Shown here piece after piece: positions 31,799 through 42,829 of a stretch of 64,000 nt of DNA. The notes below the pieces were generated by a model, which saw only the letters and a list, made by a program, of their open reading frames with translations, ran no database searches and was not told the origin of the DNA. Position 1 is the stretch's first letter. Every line of letters begins with the position of its first letter. The position numbers and the translations under genes were made by a program. Source of the DNA: Aradus depressus (lineage: Eukaryota > Arthropoda > Insecta > Hemiptera > Aradidae); contig OY759217.1 in the NCBI GenBank assembly GCA_963662175.1, positions 7,628,562-7,692,561 on the forward strand, given 5' to 3'.

Positions 31799-32364
31799 GC
31801 CTTCGTTGCCTACATCAAGGAAAGAGTTTGGATCAAATGGCAGATTCGGTGGCTCGGTATGACCGATAATAAGCTAAGGACCATGAAAAGCTCCACTCGA
31901 GTCTGGAACACTTCAATAAGAGAAAAAAGGAAAGAAGAAGTAATTTTAACTTGGTTACGTAGAGGGCAGAGCAGGCTGACCCATGGATATCTGATGGCTC
32001 GGGAACCCCCTCCTCTGTGTCAGTGCTGCGGGGTGGGACTGTGTCAGACACATTCTGACTGAATGCATGGCATATAGTCCCCAGCGTGAAAATTGCAACC
32101 TTGCGGTGGATATTTCCGAAATTCTATCCAATAATAGCTTCCAAATTACCCAACTATTTAATTTCTTACAATTCACAAATATCTTATCTAAATTAAAACA
32201 AAATTATCTTCATCACATAGCCTTTCTATTCCGTACATATATTCTTTATTATTATTAATCTGCGCCTATCCAAATTAGCCCGCTAGGATCCCCACAGATC
32301 TGCATCCATCAGGCATCCATGACCCTCGTGGTCGAAATGCCTTAAAGAAGAGAAAAAAAAAAAA
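31799..32364 (+). mobile_element. LINE 3' end (RNase H side) with poly(A) and 12-bp target duplication
   Basis: Flanked by AAACAATATTTT at 31787-31798 and 32365-32376, with an A-run before the right copy. The frame encodes YIKERVWIKWQIRWLGMTDN, REKRKEEVILTWLRRGQSRL, THGYLMAREPPPLCQCCGV. After a frameshift at about 32040 it continues VRHILTECMAYSPQRENCNL. The pattern R.EEV.LT.LR.G...LTHGYL...PP.C..C...HIL.EC lies after the RNase H domain in I/R1/LOA-like LINEs. 5' truncation, poly(A) and a direct repeat are classic target-primed insertion. Confidence 0.9.
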
Positions 32365-32384
32365 AAACAATATTTTCTTTATTT

Positions 32385-32440
32385 CATTTCAGGCGTTTCA
32401 ACACTCTAGTCATTATCAATTCTGCCTCCTTAGAAGATTC
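32385..32440 (-). repeat. PLE end with decayed hammerhead
   Basis: Reversed, TTGATAATGACTAGAGTGTT precedes GAAACGCC (32396-32419). It matches the 55.99 kb PLE end in layout, but stem II is weak and CTGATGA has become TTGATAA. Confidence 0.4.
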
Positions 32441-32754
32441 TTAGTTTCTTCATAATTATCCTTGAGGTTGTCTTCTTTTATCTTTTTCTTCCATAACGGG
32501 TTTCTATGCCTTCCCGTATATTCCATAATATCAAGTTGAATTTAATATACCTTACTTATGTAATATTACAATATTAGTAATTGAGGCAATCAAGGTATTT
32601 TTTATTCCAAAGTCTAAAACTATCCCCTGATATAATCAAAATCAACAACAATCAAAGAAACATAAAAGCGAATTCATCACAAAAAATTACCTAATAATAA
32701 AATTCTGTAGATAAATATAGCATAGCAATACGAAATTAAATTGGTTTGTGACTT

Positions 32755-33288
32755 ACTCGCCGTAGTTTGAGAACTAGCTTTCTATCGGTGAAAAAACTAT
32801 CCATATCGGTTAAGGAGTTTTCAAGATTACCTCAAATATACAAACAAATGGTGGTTTTGAATTTAATTATAAAATTTCTTGGTGATTATGTACATTGGTC
32901 GACAATTATTCTGATTTTTCAGTTAAGCCCCTCTGATCCCTCCCTCGCATTCGGCTGATTCCGCTGAACAATAATAGATGTCGTCTTTATAGGGCTTTGA
33001 ATTTACATTTCGTATCGATACATTCATTCCAACGTCATTTATTAGAGTTTTTGTGTTGAGCGACTCCCCTATTCTCCCTCTTCTCTTAGACCGATTTTGT
33101 TGAAAATCAATGTTATCCTTAGAGGGTTCTGGATACACATATGAAATTTCGTGTCGATACATTCATTCTATCGGGAGTTATCGTGTTCACATACTCACAC
33201 AGAGACATACTTTATTTCTGCTTGATTTCGAATTTCTGCCCGATTACAAAACTTCCTCTATACTGCGTATATCTGGGGAAGTAAATAG

Positions 33289-33290
<2 letters not shown>
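32755..33290 (-). repeat. Family F and reversed family B composite
   Basis: Parallel to 12795-13665: GTTTGAGAACTAG, TTTTCAAGATTACCTCAAAT, TACATTGGTCGACAATTATT and TTCTATCGGGAGTTATCGTG in the same order, ending CTATACTGCGTATATCTGGG. A central stretch is deleted here. Confidence 0.65.
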
Positions 33291-33321
<31 letters not shown>

Positions 33322-33330
33322 TTGTGTGTT
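33290..33330. repeat. (TA)n microsatellite
   Basis: About 30 bp of alternating TA. Confidence 0.9.
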
Positions 33331-33850
33331 TTATACAGTTGATGTAAGGGTAGTGGAATTGGGAAGACAGGTATCTGTTGATAGAAGGGGCTGCCTGAAG
33401 AAGGCCTGTCCTGAAGCTAATGTATGCAGAACGGGCCACAAGAACTGCGGATGAGGGCCTCACACTCCGGGGTTTTGCGGCCCCATCACTTTACCTCAAT
33501 TTACCGCCCCCTGCTTGTGTTAATTTACCTGACTGCCCTGACCAATCGGTTCCCGCGGCAACCCGCACTACCCCAGTTACACCACCTAGTCCATTCCTAT
33601 TTAGGAAACAGATCATTTGTCTAAATTTCAATAAAGTAGATGTACCTACTCCCTGAACAAATGGTACTCCAATTGGTACCCACTGTACTCAATGTTGCAA
33701 CCATCAACAATTTACTAATCAATTTTGTGGAGAGTCCATTAACCGGACCATAGTAGAAGTATGTTGGCACAATGGGCAAGTATAGAGTGTATCTCAGAAG
33801 TATGTCCGCGTTCCTCAACAGGATTTACTTATACCAACTACTTTTTTACA
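33331..33850. other. Unassigned region
   Basis: Contains CTGAAGAAGGCCTGTCC at 33394-33410, a weak hammerhead-like motif. Overlapping short frames match nothing I know. Confidence 0.35.
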
Positions 33851-34090
33851 GATCACTCTCATTCTCTCTCTCTCTCCTTTCAAATTGACTTCAAAGTGAC
33901 TGTCGCCCCTGAATCTTAGAAAGCCACTCTCATAATTAAGTTGCACAATGAAACAATGAAAACCGCTGTCGCCAAAGCATTACTTTCTTATATCCAGTAA
34001 TGTGTTGAATTTGAGAAGAGGGAGGAGGAGGGAAAGTGATTAGTAAAAAAGTGGTTGGTATAAGATAATCCTGTTATGGCCACATGACTT
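33850..34090 (+). repeat. Family D copy
   Basis: TCTTATATCCAGTAATGTG, AAGTGGTTGGTATAAGATAA and CCTGTTATGGCCACATGA. Confidence 0.5.
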
Positions 34091-34204
34091 ATATTTTTTG
34101 TTTTAGAAATTTCCTAATGATATTAATAACATATTGAAGAAACTGTTTTAGTTTTAGGATTTTCCAAGACTATCATCGTTCGCAATATCTATGGTCACAG
34201 GGAA

Positions 34205-34515
34205 CAAATTGACACTTTTTAACTTTTTCAAGCTCCGCTATCTTCACGATTAAGACAAGTGCTTACATATACTTGAGAGAGTGGCCCGGCGTTGCTGTTG
34301 TTTGTCCCCTGGCCTGCCTGTTCGTTGGTTGGTTGCCCTGGGTCCTGTGCTTTGCCTTTCCCCGGTTCCCCTGGCCCCCTGTGGGATCCCATCATGTCTG
34401 TTCTCGTCACTTGTATTAAGAGTTCGCTGGCTTAGTTAGGACAAGGAATGTAACAAGGTAGGGCGATAATAACCGAAGCAGTCGTTCGCCCCAAATAAAC
34501 CAACCAACCAACTTT
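34205..34515 (+). repeat. Retroposon-like segment with (CCAA)n tail
   Basis: GC-rich body (34280-34400), then ACAAGGTAGGGCGATAATAA, TCGTTCGCCCCAAATAAA and CCAACCAACCAAC. The short tandem tail suggests a LINE or SINE 3' end. The minus frame at 34410-34228 is not a recognised protein. Confidence 0.4.
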
Positions 34516-35370
34516 TGCATTAATCGTACCTATAAATCCAGTTTTTGGAATAAATAAATTATGTTTGCATCATTATTAATGATATACCTTCTAAATCTAT
34601 AGGAGTGAATGAAAATGAATATTGTTAATCCTTTCTTGGATTTTCACTTAGTTACCTAATCATTCCCCATCACTTACCTAATTATTAACCATACTTTTTG
34701 AAATACTCGTGAATGATACCTCTCTAAAGTTGAGCAAGTTGATTTAACCGAAAACACCCTCTTCACTTGGAATAGTTGAATAAATGGTTAAATGCAGTTA
34801 CCTCGTGATTGATTCCTCAAAGAAGTAGATTAAGTTGATTTAACCGAGAACATACGCAATTTTACGAGATATCAAGAAACCGACATCTTTATAATTCCGA
34901 AAGTATTAGAGTCCTGAGCTCCCAACTTCTTCACAGTGCGCAGATGGCTTGGGAGATGATCACAGTACACTTAACTCATTTTGGGCATTTTTCGACTTAA
35001 CAACTTATTCCCTGTAGCCATAGATATATTCGTTCCTTTTCTCGGGATACAGAGAGTACGGATCCCTGTTTTCTACTCATAAACATAAGTTCTCATTTAC
35101 ATAATGTCGGAGGATGTTGCGGGTCATCCTGGTATTCCTGTAGTTATGTTCCTATTATGCATTTTACTATAACAATATCGGTCTAACATCTCGGATATCG
35201 GTGCGATTTTATCGAAATTGTACCAAGCCCCATTGCTATGAGGAGCTTTACCGCCTGATAACACTATCTTAATGTGTAGAGTGGCGCTCTCAAACGGCCC
35301 TATAATGGCTGATCTGTACAACTACCGCAGTCAACTGAACCCTTCAGTAAATACATTTTATTTTCCCAAC
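34516..35370. other. Unassigned region
   Basis: Only a short direct repeat, GTTGATTTAACCGA (34739 and 34834). Confidence 0.35.
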
Positions 35371-35377
35371 TATACGA

Positions 35378-35765
35378 GGTATAAGGGAAGTCATCAAATC
35401 AGTCAGAAATTTGATGATGAACAAAAAAATGCTATGTGTGTGTGTCTGTGTGAACACGATAACTCCCGATAGAATAGATACGAAATTTTAGATGTAAGGG
35501 CGATGCTTATTGATTTTCAGTCAAGTCGGCTAAAGGGAAGGGGGGGGGGGTTAAGGGGGGCTTAACACTATTGACTGCGTTTATAATTTAGACACGAAAT
35601 TTCTATTAATTTTTAGCAAAATCAGCCGAAAGGAAGGAAAAGACGGGTTCAACTCAAAAACTCCAATAATTGTCGATCTAATGAATGTATCGAAAAAAAA
35701 TTGAATATTAGGATTTAGGATTTTTAGCCCTAACGCTCGATTGGTTTTGGAGTCGGACGTCTATT
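35378..35765 (+). repeat. Family B copy
   Basis: GTATAAGGGAAGTCATCAAA, GTGAACACGATAACTCCCGA, CGATTGGTTTTGGAGTCGGA. Terminal hairpin missing. Confidence 0.6.
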
Positions 35766-36044
35766 TTGTTTAAATTGAAACGCATGGCAACACATTTTGA
35801 AATTGGTAGTTTTGTTTATTCTAAATTATAAAAAATAAAATATATGTGATGTGTCCATAACAGAACTCTTTTAAGGCTAAATGGGACGCCTGGTGTGCGA
35901 GAGAGACAGAAGATCCCTCTTCTCAATGCCATAGAAATTATTCTATTTTGGTTTTGAAAATTGTTTGGTTTATGATTTTTTGTTCTTTTTATGATGCGCC
36001 CTTATTCAAAATTTCGAATAAAAAAATGTTATGTATTACTAGCG

Positions 36045-36150
36045 ACTGTACAATTCAAAATTCTGGGGGTATTGAGGGTCAGTCAATGATGAAAACACTA
36101 TTCAAATGCCAACGTTTCGATTTATTTCATATCATCATCAGGGCCTAACA
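36045..36150 (-). repeat. PLE arm (left) with hammerhead-like core
   Basis: Reversed: CTGATGA (36141-36135), GATATGAAATAAATC, GAAAC (36118) and GTTGGCATTTGAATAGTG. It pairs with 38200-38300 as an inverted repeat of about 90 bp. Confidence 0.65.
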
Positions 36151-36609
36151 AAAACAAGACAAACATGGGGGAATCAAGATTGGAAAAATATAATGAGTGA
36201 TCGATTAAAATTATATATAGGTACATAAATATACACTCACAACATACACATATCCACATAAATACATATATACATAACTATACACATTGATGAACAACAA
36301 GAAAACTTACTATGAATATAGATGGATGAGGAGAAGGCATGAAGACTGTGAAGTCTTACGTTCAACTAAGGGTAGAGAAGGGTAGAGGGTAACAGATAAT
36401 AAATCCGGGGAAAACCCCAGTTAACTCTTTGAGGGGCAGCCATATGTAACACTGGAATCCCTAGAGGGGCGCAATTTTTTTTTACATAAAATTCCAAAAC
36501 GTTTTTGCTGTTCAAACCTTGTTATCTAATATATCATCGAAATATATACAAAAATATATATAATCCATCGAGAGCCCAGATAAGCTCTTCCCAAAAGTGG
36601 TTACTTGTG

Positions 36610-37357
36610 ATAACCACCGCCCATACAAGCCGTTTTGTTTTCTACCAGTGGTAGTAATTAACCACGTAAATAAAATTCAGATAATGTTTCCAATAGATGC
36701 CTTATTTTATAGAGCTTATCAAAGTTGATATCAGTTCTTTTTGGCATCATTTCATTATCATTCAGATGCAGGTGGCTCTACAAAAAGCTAAATCTTTTTA
36801 CTGGCATTAGGCTGGAAATAAAGTGATCATGCCAGTCTGGGTTGGTACTCCAGTAATCTCTGTAGCTTGGGAGGTGTTTGATCCCCATAATCAGGTTGAT
36901 ACCTAGAAATATTTTGATTTCCTCTACAGTGGTTGGAGTAAAACTTTGTTTACCGGGTCCCTGATCGGCTAAACCACCATCTTTACGCTTCTTATTGTGC
37001 ATCTCCTGGGTGCAATATAAATTTGTCTGAAATACAATGTGTTCAAGAAGGTCCTCTGGAAATAGCTGGGAAAACAGTTTGTAAGGAGTGGGGTCTACCA
37101 TATCTTTTATTTTTGAGGTTACTCCTCCTTCGGATAAATATTCTTGTTGGCCTGACATTGTACTCACATTATTTTTTTTATCCCATAAAGGTAGGTTTAC
37201 TGGAGGAAGGGACTCTACTCCTTGTATAGTAGTTTCCAAATGTTTTCTCTTTCGGGTACAAGGAATAGGAGTAGTTTTAGTTTTACTGTTATTTATTTCA
37301 GAAGTATTGCTTGGTGATGGGCCACTGCCTGAAGAAGCGATTATATTATTTCATCTT
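36610..37357 (-). pseudogene. piggyBac-type transposase, N-terminal half
   Basis: Minus frame open from about 37357 to TAG at 36778. It includes DMVDPTPYKLFSQLFPEDLL, EHIVFQTNLYCTQ, TPTTVEEIKIFLGINLIMGI and KHLPSYRDYWSTNPDWHDHF. After the stop the same frame continues SHLHLNDNEMMPKRTDINFD then KLYKIRHLL, so one TAG splits an otherwise intact domain start. This is the DDE_Tnp_1_7 region of PGBD-like transposases, which cut and paste at TTAA. The catalytic aspartates lie further on and are absent. TTAACTCTTTGAGGGGC at 36421 could be a terminus; no partner found. Confidence 0.85.
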
Positions 37358-37399
37358 TTAAGTATTTATTTAACAAATTTTAAATAATTACAACTGAGT

Positions 37400-38190
37400 T
37401 ATAAGATAAATTATTAACAACAGAACTATTTCCACAACAACAGAGAAAAAAAGTAAAGAAACCAGAATGATAACAGGTGTTTACATCACACCAAACGGGC
37501 GCTGGTTAGCGTTGATAACCACTTAATATTTACAATAATAATATATTATTCTATATATATATAATATATTTACTATTATATTTTTACTTATATAGTATTT
37601 TTGTAAAGTTGTGAACAATATTTTCTAACTATTATTTTCAAAACTTTTAAAAAAATTTAATAAAAACAATCAAAACATAAGTTATCAAAATTATCAATGG
37701 GGAAGGAAGAACTGTGAGACATTATTTTTTTTCAAACCACCTGTTCAAATGCAAAACATGAGATAAACGACTAGTGGTATCTAGCGGATTTTCTTTTAAC
37801 GAAATATGATCATCAGCGCTCTTCCCTGTACACGATCAAGTCAGGAAACGATAAAACACTTATGGCGGTAACCACCACCCTTCATAGAGGACTTAAAAAG
37901 AGAACTACCTACTGGCTACAAGATATTTTACTGTTACGAAAAAAAAAAAAAAAAAAAAAAACTCAATAATTATATAAATAGTAACATAATTTAACTTATT
38001 AATTAAATGAAGAATTTTCGACAGAAGTGACACTAACCAAAAATGAAATAATACATAATAAAAATAAATAGACACATTGAAATTAATCTATAAATAAACT
38101 CGGTGAATGTAGACACTGAAAAAGACAGTTTTATATTTTAAATATAATTGGAGACAGAACTATGGATTCAGCAGTTTTGAAGCAAATTGG
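37400..38190. other. AT-rich remainder of the piggyBac region
   Basis: GATAACCACTTAATATT and GCGGTAACCACCACCCTTCA resemble the GATAACCACCGCCCATACA motif at 36610. They may be subterminal repeats of the same element. Confidence 0.35.
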
Positions 38191-38194
38191 CATA

Positions 38195-38300
38195 AATGTT
38201 GCTCAAGATGATGATGATATGAAATATATCGAAACGTTGGCATTTGAATAGTGTTTTCATCATTGACTGACCCTCAATACCCCCAGAATTTTGTTATGTA
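38195..38300 (+). repeat. PLE arm (right)
   Basis: GATGATGATATGAAATATAT, CGAAACGTTGGCATTTGAAT and CATTGACTGACCCTCAATAC mirror 36045-36150. The CTGATGA core is mutated here. Confidence 0.65.
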
Positions 38301-38544
38301 TTATATTTACCGAAAAAAACCAGATACAGCGCAGATAATATAAAACATTCTGTATTGTACCCATTTTTCACACAATAAATCGGATGCATAGTTTCATCCG
38401 AAAAATAAAACTACGATTTCAAAGAAACTTACCGCTGCCCGTAATAGGATATGAAAGACCGGTCAAAGTCAAGTCAAGGGATTCCCCGCACACTACCTAA
38501 ACCCCCCTCCCCCCCACCCCCCCTCCCTCCATAACTGTATACTC

Positions 38545-38650
38545 TACCAGTCCACCATGGTTGCGGGTTCGAATCCCGTCCGGGAGTGAGTTTTATTTCG
38601 AAGATAGAACTCCCTCCCGGTGCCTTGGATGTTGTAAATTATTAAATAAA
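38545..38650 (+). repeat. SINE2 copy
   Basis: CATGGTTGCGGGTTCGAATC then CCGGGAGTGAGTTTTAT, TTCGAAG, ATAGAACTCCCTCCCGG. The last two blocks pair as a stem of about 16 bp with small bulges. Confidence 0.7.
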
Positions 38651-38757
38651 ACCATTAATAAGAGACATGGCTAAAATGCAACATACATAAGGCCAATTGA
38701 AAAAAAACAAACCGAAAGTGGTGCCATCTTTTATCTCAGAAACACACTGCCTTCTCT

Positions 38758-38945
38758 TTTCGCTTTATACCAACCTTTTTTAAGAGATCACTGCACACTC
38801 TAGGGAATGTTATTGGGTTTAAGAAAGTCACTCAGAATTTTAGAATGAAACAAAGAAAGAAAGTGATGCCAACACAGCATGAGGGGCAGTGATCTGGTTG
38901 GAAGTCTTGTTACGGCCACATATATATTTTTTATTGCATACAGGA
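38758..38945 (+). repeat. Family D copy
   Basis: TTTATACCAACCTTTTTTAA, then CAGTGATCTGGTTGGAAGTC and TTGTTACGGCCACATA. Confidence 0.45.
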
Positions 38946-39365
38946 ACTCTCTCTCCCGTATAAACAGTGAGTTCCTGATTTTCATACTAAAAAGACCATT
39001 AGAGTTGTTTTTGTTTTTGCAGATATGTGTAGAGGGTGTGTGGATGACATGTGGTATACTGAGTGACAAGTCAAGTAGCCTGTTTGTCAGGTCAGATTTG
39101 CATTAGGTTGTCAGAGTGTTACGTCGCCATATCAATTATGTGAAGGTTTGTGACATGTGTAGACTCCCGCCCCCGCCACTTCACCAGCTAGCGACACTGG
39201 CAGAACGACCATTAGTGTGTGCTCCCACCCACTACCACATTCTGATTTATATATTTATAAGTCAACATATAGGAGTCTGCAACGGAGAGGCCCGATTTAC
39301 ATAAGAGGTACATGTTATATAGGGCACTCCCCTCGGCAATTTGACTAGTAACAATCCCCCTTCTC
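38946..39365. other. Unassigned region
   Basis: No domain recognised. Confidence 0.3.
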
Positions 39366-39369
39366 GTCG

Positions 39370-39585
39370 AGGGCGCCTTGTAGCTCAGTGGTATGTGTGT
39401 TTGCGCGGGTTCGGAACCCGACCGAGGCTCATACTTTATTTTATCTGAGAGCTGAAAAAAACTTGATCACGACGTCCTTCGGATGAGATATTAATCGATG
39501 GTCCCGAGCCTCTGCGATATCAGTTAGAGACCCCGAACTTAGGTAACTAAAACTGGGTAGGCAAAATTTAGGACTCCCACAGTAG
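39370..39585 (+). repeat. SINE1 with intact head, truncated tail
   Basis: GGGCGCCTTGTAGCTCAGTG and a shortened B-box region, GGGTTCGGAACCC. It ends after GGACTCCCACAGTAGAG. Confidence 0.7.
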
Positions 39586-39589
39586 AGCT

Positions 39590-39650
39590 AACAGAGAAGG
39601 GATAAGAGGATTGGATGCTTAGATCCCTAGGTGTACACACCAGCCCTACC
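39590..39650. repeat. Inverted partner of 42010-42070
   Basis: GGATAAGAGGATTGGATGCT and TAGATCCCTAGGTGTACA match, in reverse, GTATTTTACACCTAGGGACC and AAGCATCCAGTGCTCTTATC at 42.0 kb. Confidence 0.6.
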
Positions 39651-39692
39651 TCCAAAATAGATTTATAACTTCTAAGTAAACGCGGACATAAC

Positions 39693-39818
39693 ATGGAAAG
39701 GAGGGATCTTTATCGAGTATCTAACTCGGAGGACGACAAGCTCAAAATGTTGCATCCAGGCCTCGGCCGTGTTTCGAACCCGCGATCTTGAGCTCAGTAG
39801 GCAAGCACGCTAACCTGT
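39693..39818 (-). repeat. SINE1 head fragment
   Basis: Reversed B box, GTTCGAAACACGGCCGAGGC, with a GTGCTTGCCTACTGAGCTCA segment. Confidence 0.6.
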
Positions 39819-40430
39819 CAAATATGTTCAAATAATGTTGGCGACCCTACAAACTTTAGAAAGAATTGACTCTGAATCAAAAACGTTGCCCATGTTCCTT
39901 TATTAGGAACATATTTGATACTCTACAGATGATGTGATGCAGTGGATGGATAATGAGGTACAGAACAGCACTTCACAGAGATTAGCCATTCATCGACACT
40001 ACACCACACCTCAATTAAATTGCATGTTCAGTGGGGCAGAGGTTACTCATTGGGAAACTCACATCTACAGATTTCAGAGGAATTTGACTAAGTTAATACC
40101 GTTAAGTCCAATTAGCAGTTTTTACATGTATGCCACATTAACTGCGCCTGGTAATACGTATTAATTGATATAATTAATAAAATAGACATCAGAGGAAATA
40201 TTATTTTGGGTAGTGATTGGAGAATGTTTCTTACGTGTGTTGAGGATATTACATTTTTCATTCTTCGAATTAAATTTCACTTGTAAAGGAATATATTCCT
40301 TTACCTTAACATATATGTTAAAAATTAGAAAATGAATGCGTGTACGTTTACTCAATCTACCAATCGATTCTATAATTCGAATACATTTCTCCGATCGATA
40401 TCAATAAAATAAATACAAAGAAAGTTCACT
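39819..40430. other. Unassigned region
   Basis: Frame 39934-40164 (76 codons) is not recognised. Confidence 0.3.
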
Positions 40431-40435
40431 TTATA

Positions 40436-40485
40436 ATGTGCTGAGGAAGGGGTAAGTCGGAACCGGTACACTTTATGTAGGTACA
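40436..40485 (+). ncRNA. Decayed PLE hammerhead
   Basis: CTGAGGA (40441-40447), A, GGG-GTAA-GTC, then GGAACCGGTAC. Same layout as 590-611, with a mutated GAAA. Confidence 0.45.
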
Positions 40486-40536
40486 TATTTTTATGTATCA
40501 ACACGAAATTTTATATGTGTATTCAGAACCGCATAA

Positions 40537-40880
40537 AAACCTTTCAAAGGTTGTCAAATAAAATATAGTATGACCTCTCACAGATTTTTATAAGAAGTAG
40601 CTAGCCGGCTTTCAAGGTTTCCCTCATCATCAGGCAGTCTACAAAAGAAACCATCCTTAATATAATATAAAGGCACCAAAGATAAATATATTAAATTGTA
40701 AAAAGTTAGAAAATTTTGAAACCATAACTGATAAAAAATTAAAAAAATTTTGAATGAAAACTAAATAATTTTATAATAAAAATAAATAAATAAAACAATC
40801 TAAAAAATTTAAGATATCATGGATGGGGACAGACGAGTTATTCCTGTCTACCATCTGAGTCACAACTGGGAGAACGGTGT
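40537..40880 (-). mobile_element. Non-autonomous PLE-type element (sister of 52.5 kb)
   Basis: GGTTGTCAAATAAAATATAG, then reversed CTGATGA (40633-40627), GAGG-GAAA-CCTT stem II, GAAA (40613-40610) and GCCGGCTAGCTAC. The downstream ATAAATAAATAAAACAATCT and GACAGACGAGTTATTCCTGT blocks also match the 52.5 kb insertion, there inverted. Confidence 0.65.
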
Positions 40881-41615
40881 ACGTGAGACTGGACAAACCT
40901 CCCATCCCCTCTCTAGAGTTGAGGAGGGGGGACTCTCTCTTCCTCCTTTCCAATTTGATTTCTATGCTTTCCAATGTATCCATCTTTCTACTTTTTTGAA
41001 TATGATTTAGTAACCTATTGAGCATAAAAACCTATTGATTAAATATAATATTTATTTAATTAAAATTTAGGATTCTTGATGCTCCTACGTCTAGCCCAAG
41101 GTCTGTTGTCACAATTAGCAGTGAACTGTTACAGAGGCTAGATAACTACTGTCAAAGAGTTAGAGTTGTGTCTGAAAGACGTGTGTGGACCAGTATGTGT
41201 GAGGCTGGGGGTGGCTCTATGAAAAATGCATCAGACTGGAATGGCTGGGGGTGGGGGGGATCCTGGGACATGTTCCCCAGGCAACACTTATCGACGCTGT
41301 TTTATATTCAAAACTCTTCTCACAATTGTCTCGGGTTAACAAAGAAAAAAAAAGGAAATTCTCTATTCTCCGCTTCACACAACTGCATTTTTATGTTTTA
41401 GTGTATTGCCGCTAGGAGCAGGGGGTGGGGGGTGCACTTCTCTTCCAAGACAAATGCAAATCACATCTTCTCTGATCTAGAGTTTTAGTACCTCCATATA
41501 CACGTATTTCTGTATAAATGCAGCTTCTATATGTGGACCTGCATTGACCTGCGTTATGGAGATATAAAATAATTAGGGTGAGCTGGGGACCATATAAAAA
41601 CCACAATACCAAGTA
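40881..41615. other. Unassigned region
   Basis: G-rich 41200-41260. No domain. Confidence 0.3.
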
Positions 41616-41617
41616 TA

Positions 41618-41935
41618 GGGGAAGTTATGTAATCAGAAATTAGATGCGGAGTTTTCAACAGAATTTCATGTTTTCCAATCTGATTCCAAAAATAAAAAAA
41701 TTGTCTGTGAACATGATAACTCCCGATATAATGCATTTATCGACATGAAATTTTAAGCACGACACCTATCAATTTTCAGCCAAATCGGCAAAATGGAAGG
41801 GGGATTAGGGGAGAAGCTAAAAGTCAAGAACTGAGTTTTAGCCCAAACGGTCGATTGGCTTTGGAGAGAGTGCGAAAACTTAATTGATTAATTCGTGCTG
41901 GGCAAGCCGGTGATTCACCGAGGAATTTTGTTTGT
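41618..41935 (+). repeat. Family B, shortened
   Basis: GTATAGGGGAAGTTATGTAA start. It ends GCCGGTGATTCACCGAGGAA. The middle third is deleted. Confidence 0.65.
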
Positions 41936-42009
41936 TGCCATGGTGATACTGATTTTCATAACAGACGAATAACAAAAATACTACAAGGGTATATATAAAT
42001 ATATATATG

Positions 42010-42070
42010 TGATGGGCTGGTATTTTACACCTAGGGACCTAAGCATCCAGTGCTCTTATCCCTCCTATAT
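42010..42070. repeat. Inverted partner of 39590-39650
   Basis: TGGGCTGGTATTTTACACCT then GACCTAAGCATCCAGTGC. Confidence 0.6.
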
Positions 42071-42134
42071 ATATATTTTCCTTTGCTCTTGTCCTACCAG
42101 AGGAACACCGCCAAGTTAGAGTCCAGCTGCTGTC

Positions 42135-42570
42135 GATTTGTTCCGTAAAGACTGTTCTGGATTCACATATAAAATTTTGTGTCGATACATTCATTCTATC
42201 GGGAGTTATCGTGTTCACAGGTAGACAGAAAGATTTTTTTTGAGTTGAGCCCCATCGATCCCCCTCCCCTTTGGCTAATTCCGCCTAAAATTAATAAGTG
42301 TCGTCCCTATAAGGCTTTGAACTCTGTGTTAAACCTACTCCTTCGCTTTGGCCGATTTGGCTTTACATCAATAGATTTCATCCTTTGAGGGTGTCGATGG
42401 ATTCATTCTATCGGGAGTTATCGTGTTCATAGGCACACACACACACACAGACACCATATACATACACGCAGACTTTCTTTTTCATTTTGGAATCAGTAGG
42501 TCCGCTGAAAACTCAGCATCGATTTTCTGATCGATTACCATAACTTCCTCTATACTTGTGGAAGTAAAAC
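42135..42570 (-). repeat. Family B, reversed, with duplicated start block
   Basis: TTCATTCTATCGGGAGTTAT appears at 42189 and 42401. It ends ACTTCCTCTATACTTGTGGA. Confidence 0.6.
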
Positions 42571-42829
42571 ATTTGCACGGGTAAGCCTAGCAATGGCTGC
42601 CCACAAACAACGGCTCGTTAATTTAACGGCTGATTGTTTTTTAACCTAATTATAATTTCTTTTTATAACTCTCGTTATTTCTCTCTCGTACTGATTGCTA
42701 ATCAGATTATTACTCTGTATTTCTAATTTCCGTTAATCGTGAGTTGCAACTCACAATTTTCCAAGTTTGTTTTGTTTAATTTCGGCATTTCGAACGACGA
42801 TCAATTCATTATGGTAGATACGTGAAAGA

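Noticed and set aside
33394..33415. A further hammerhead motif (CTGAAGAAGGCC)
   Set aside because: GAAA is GAAG and stem II pairs only two bases.
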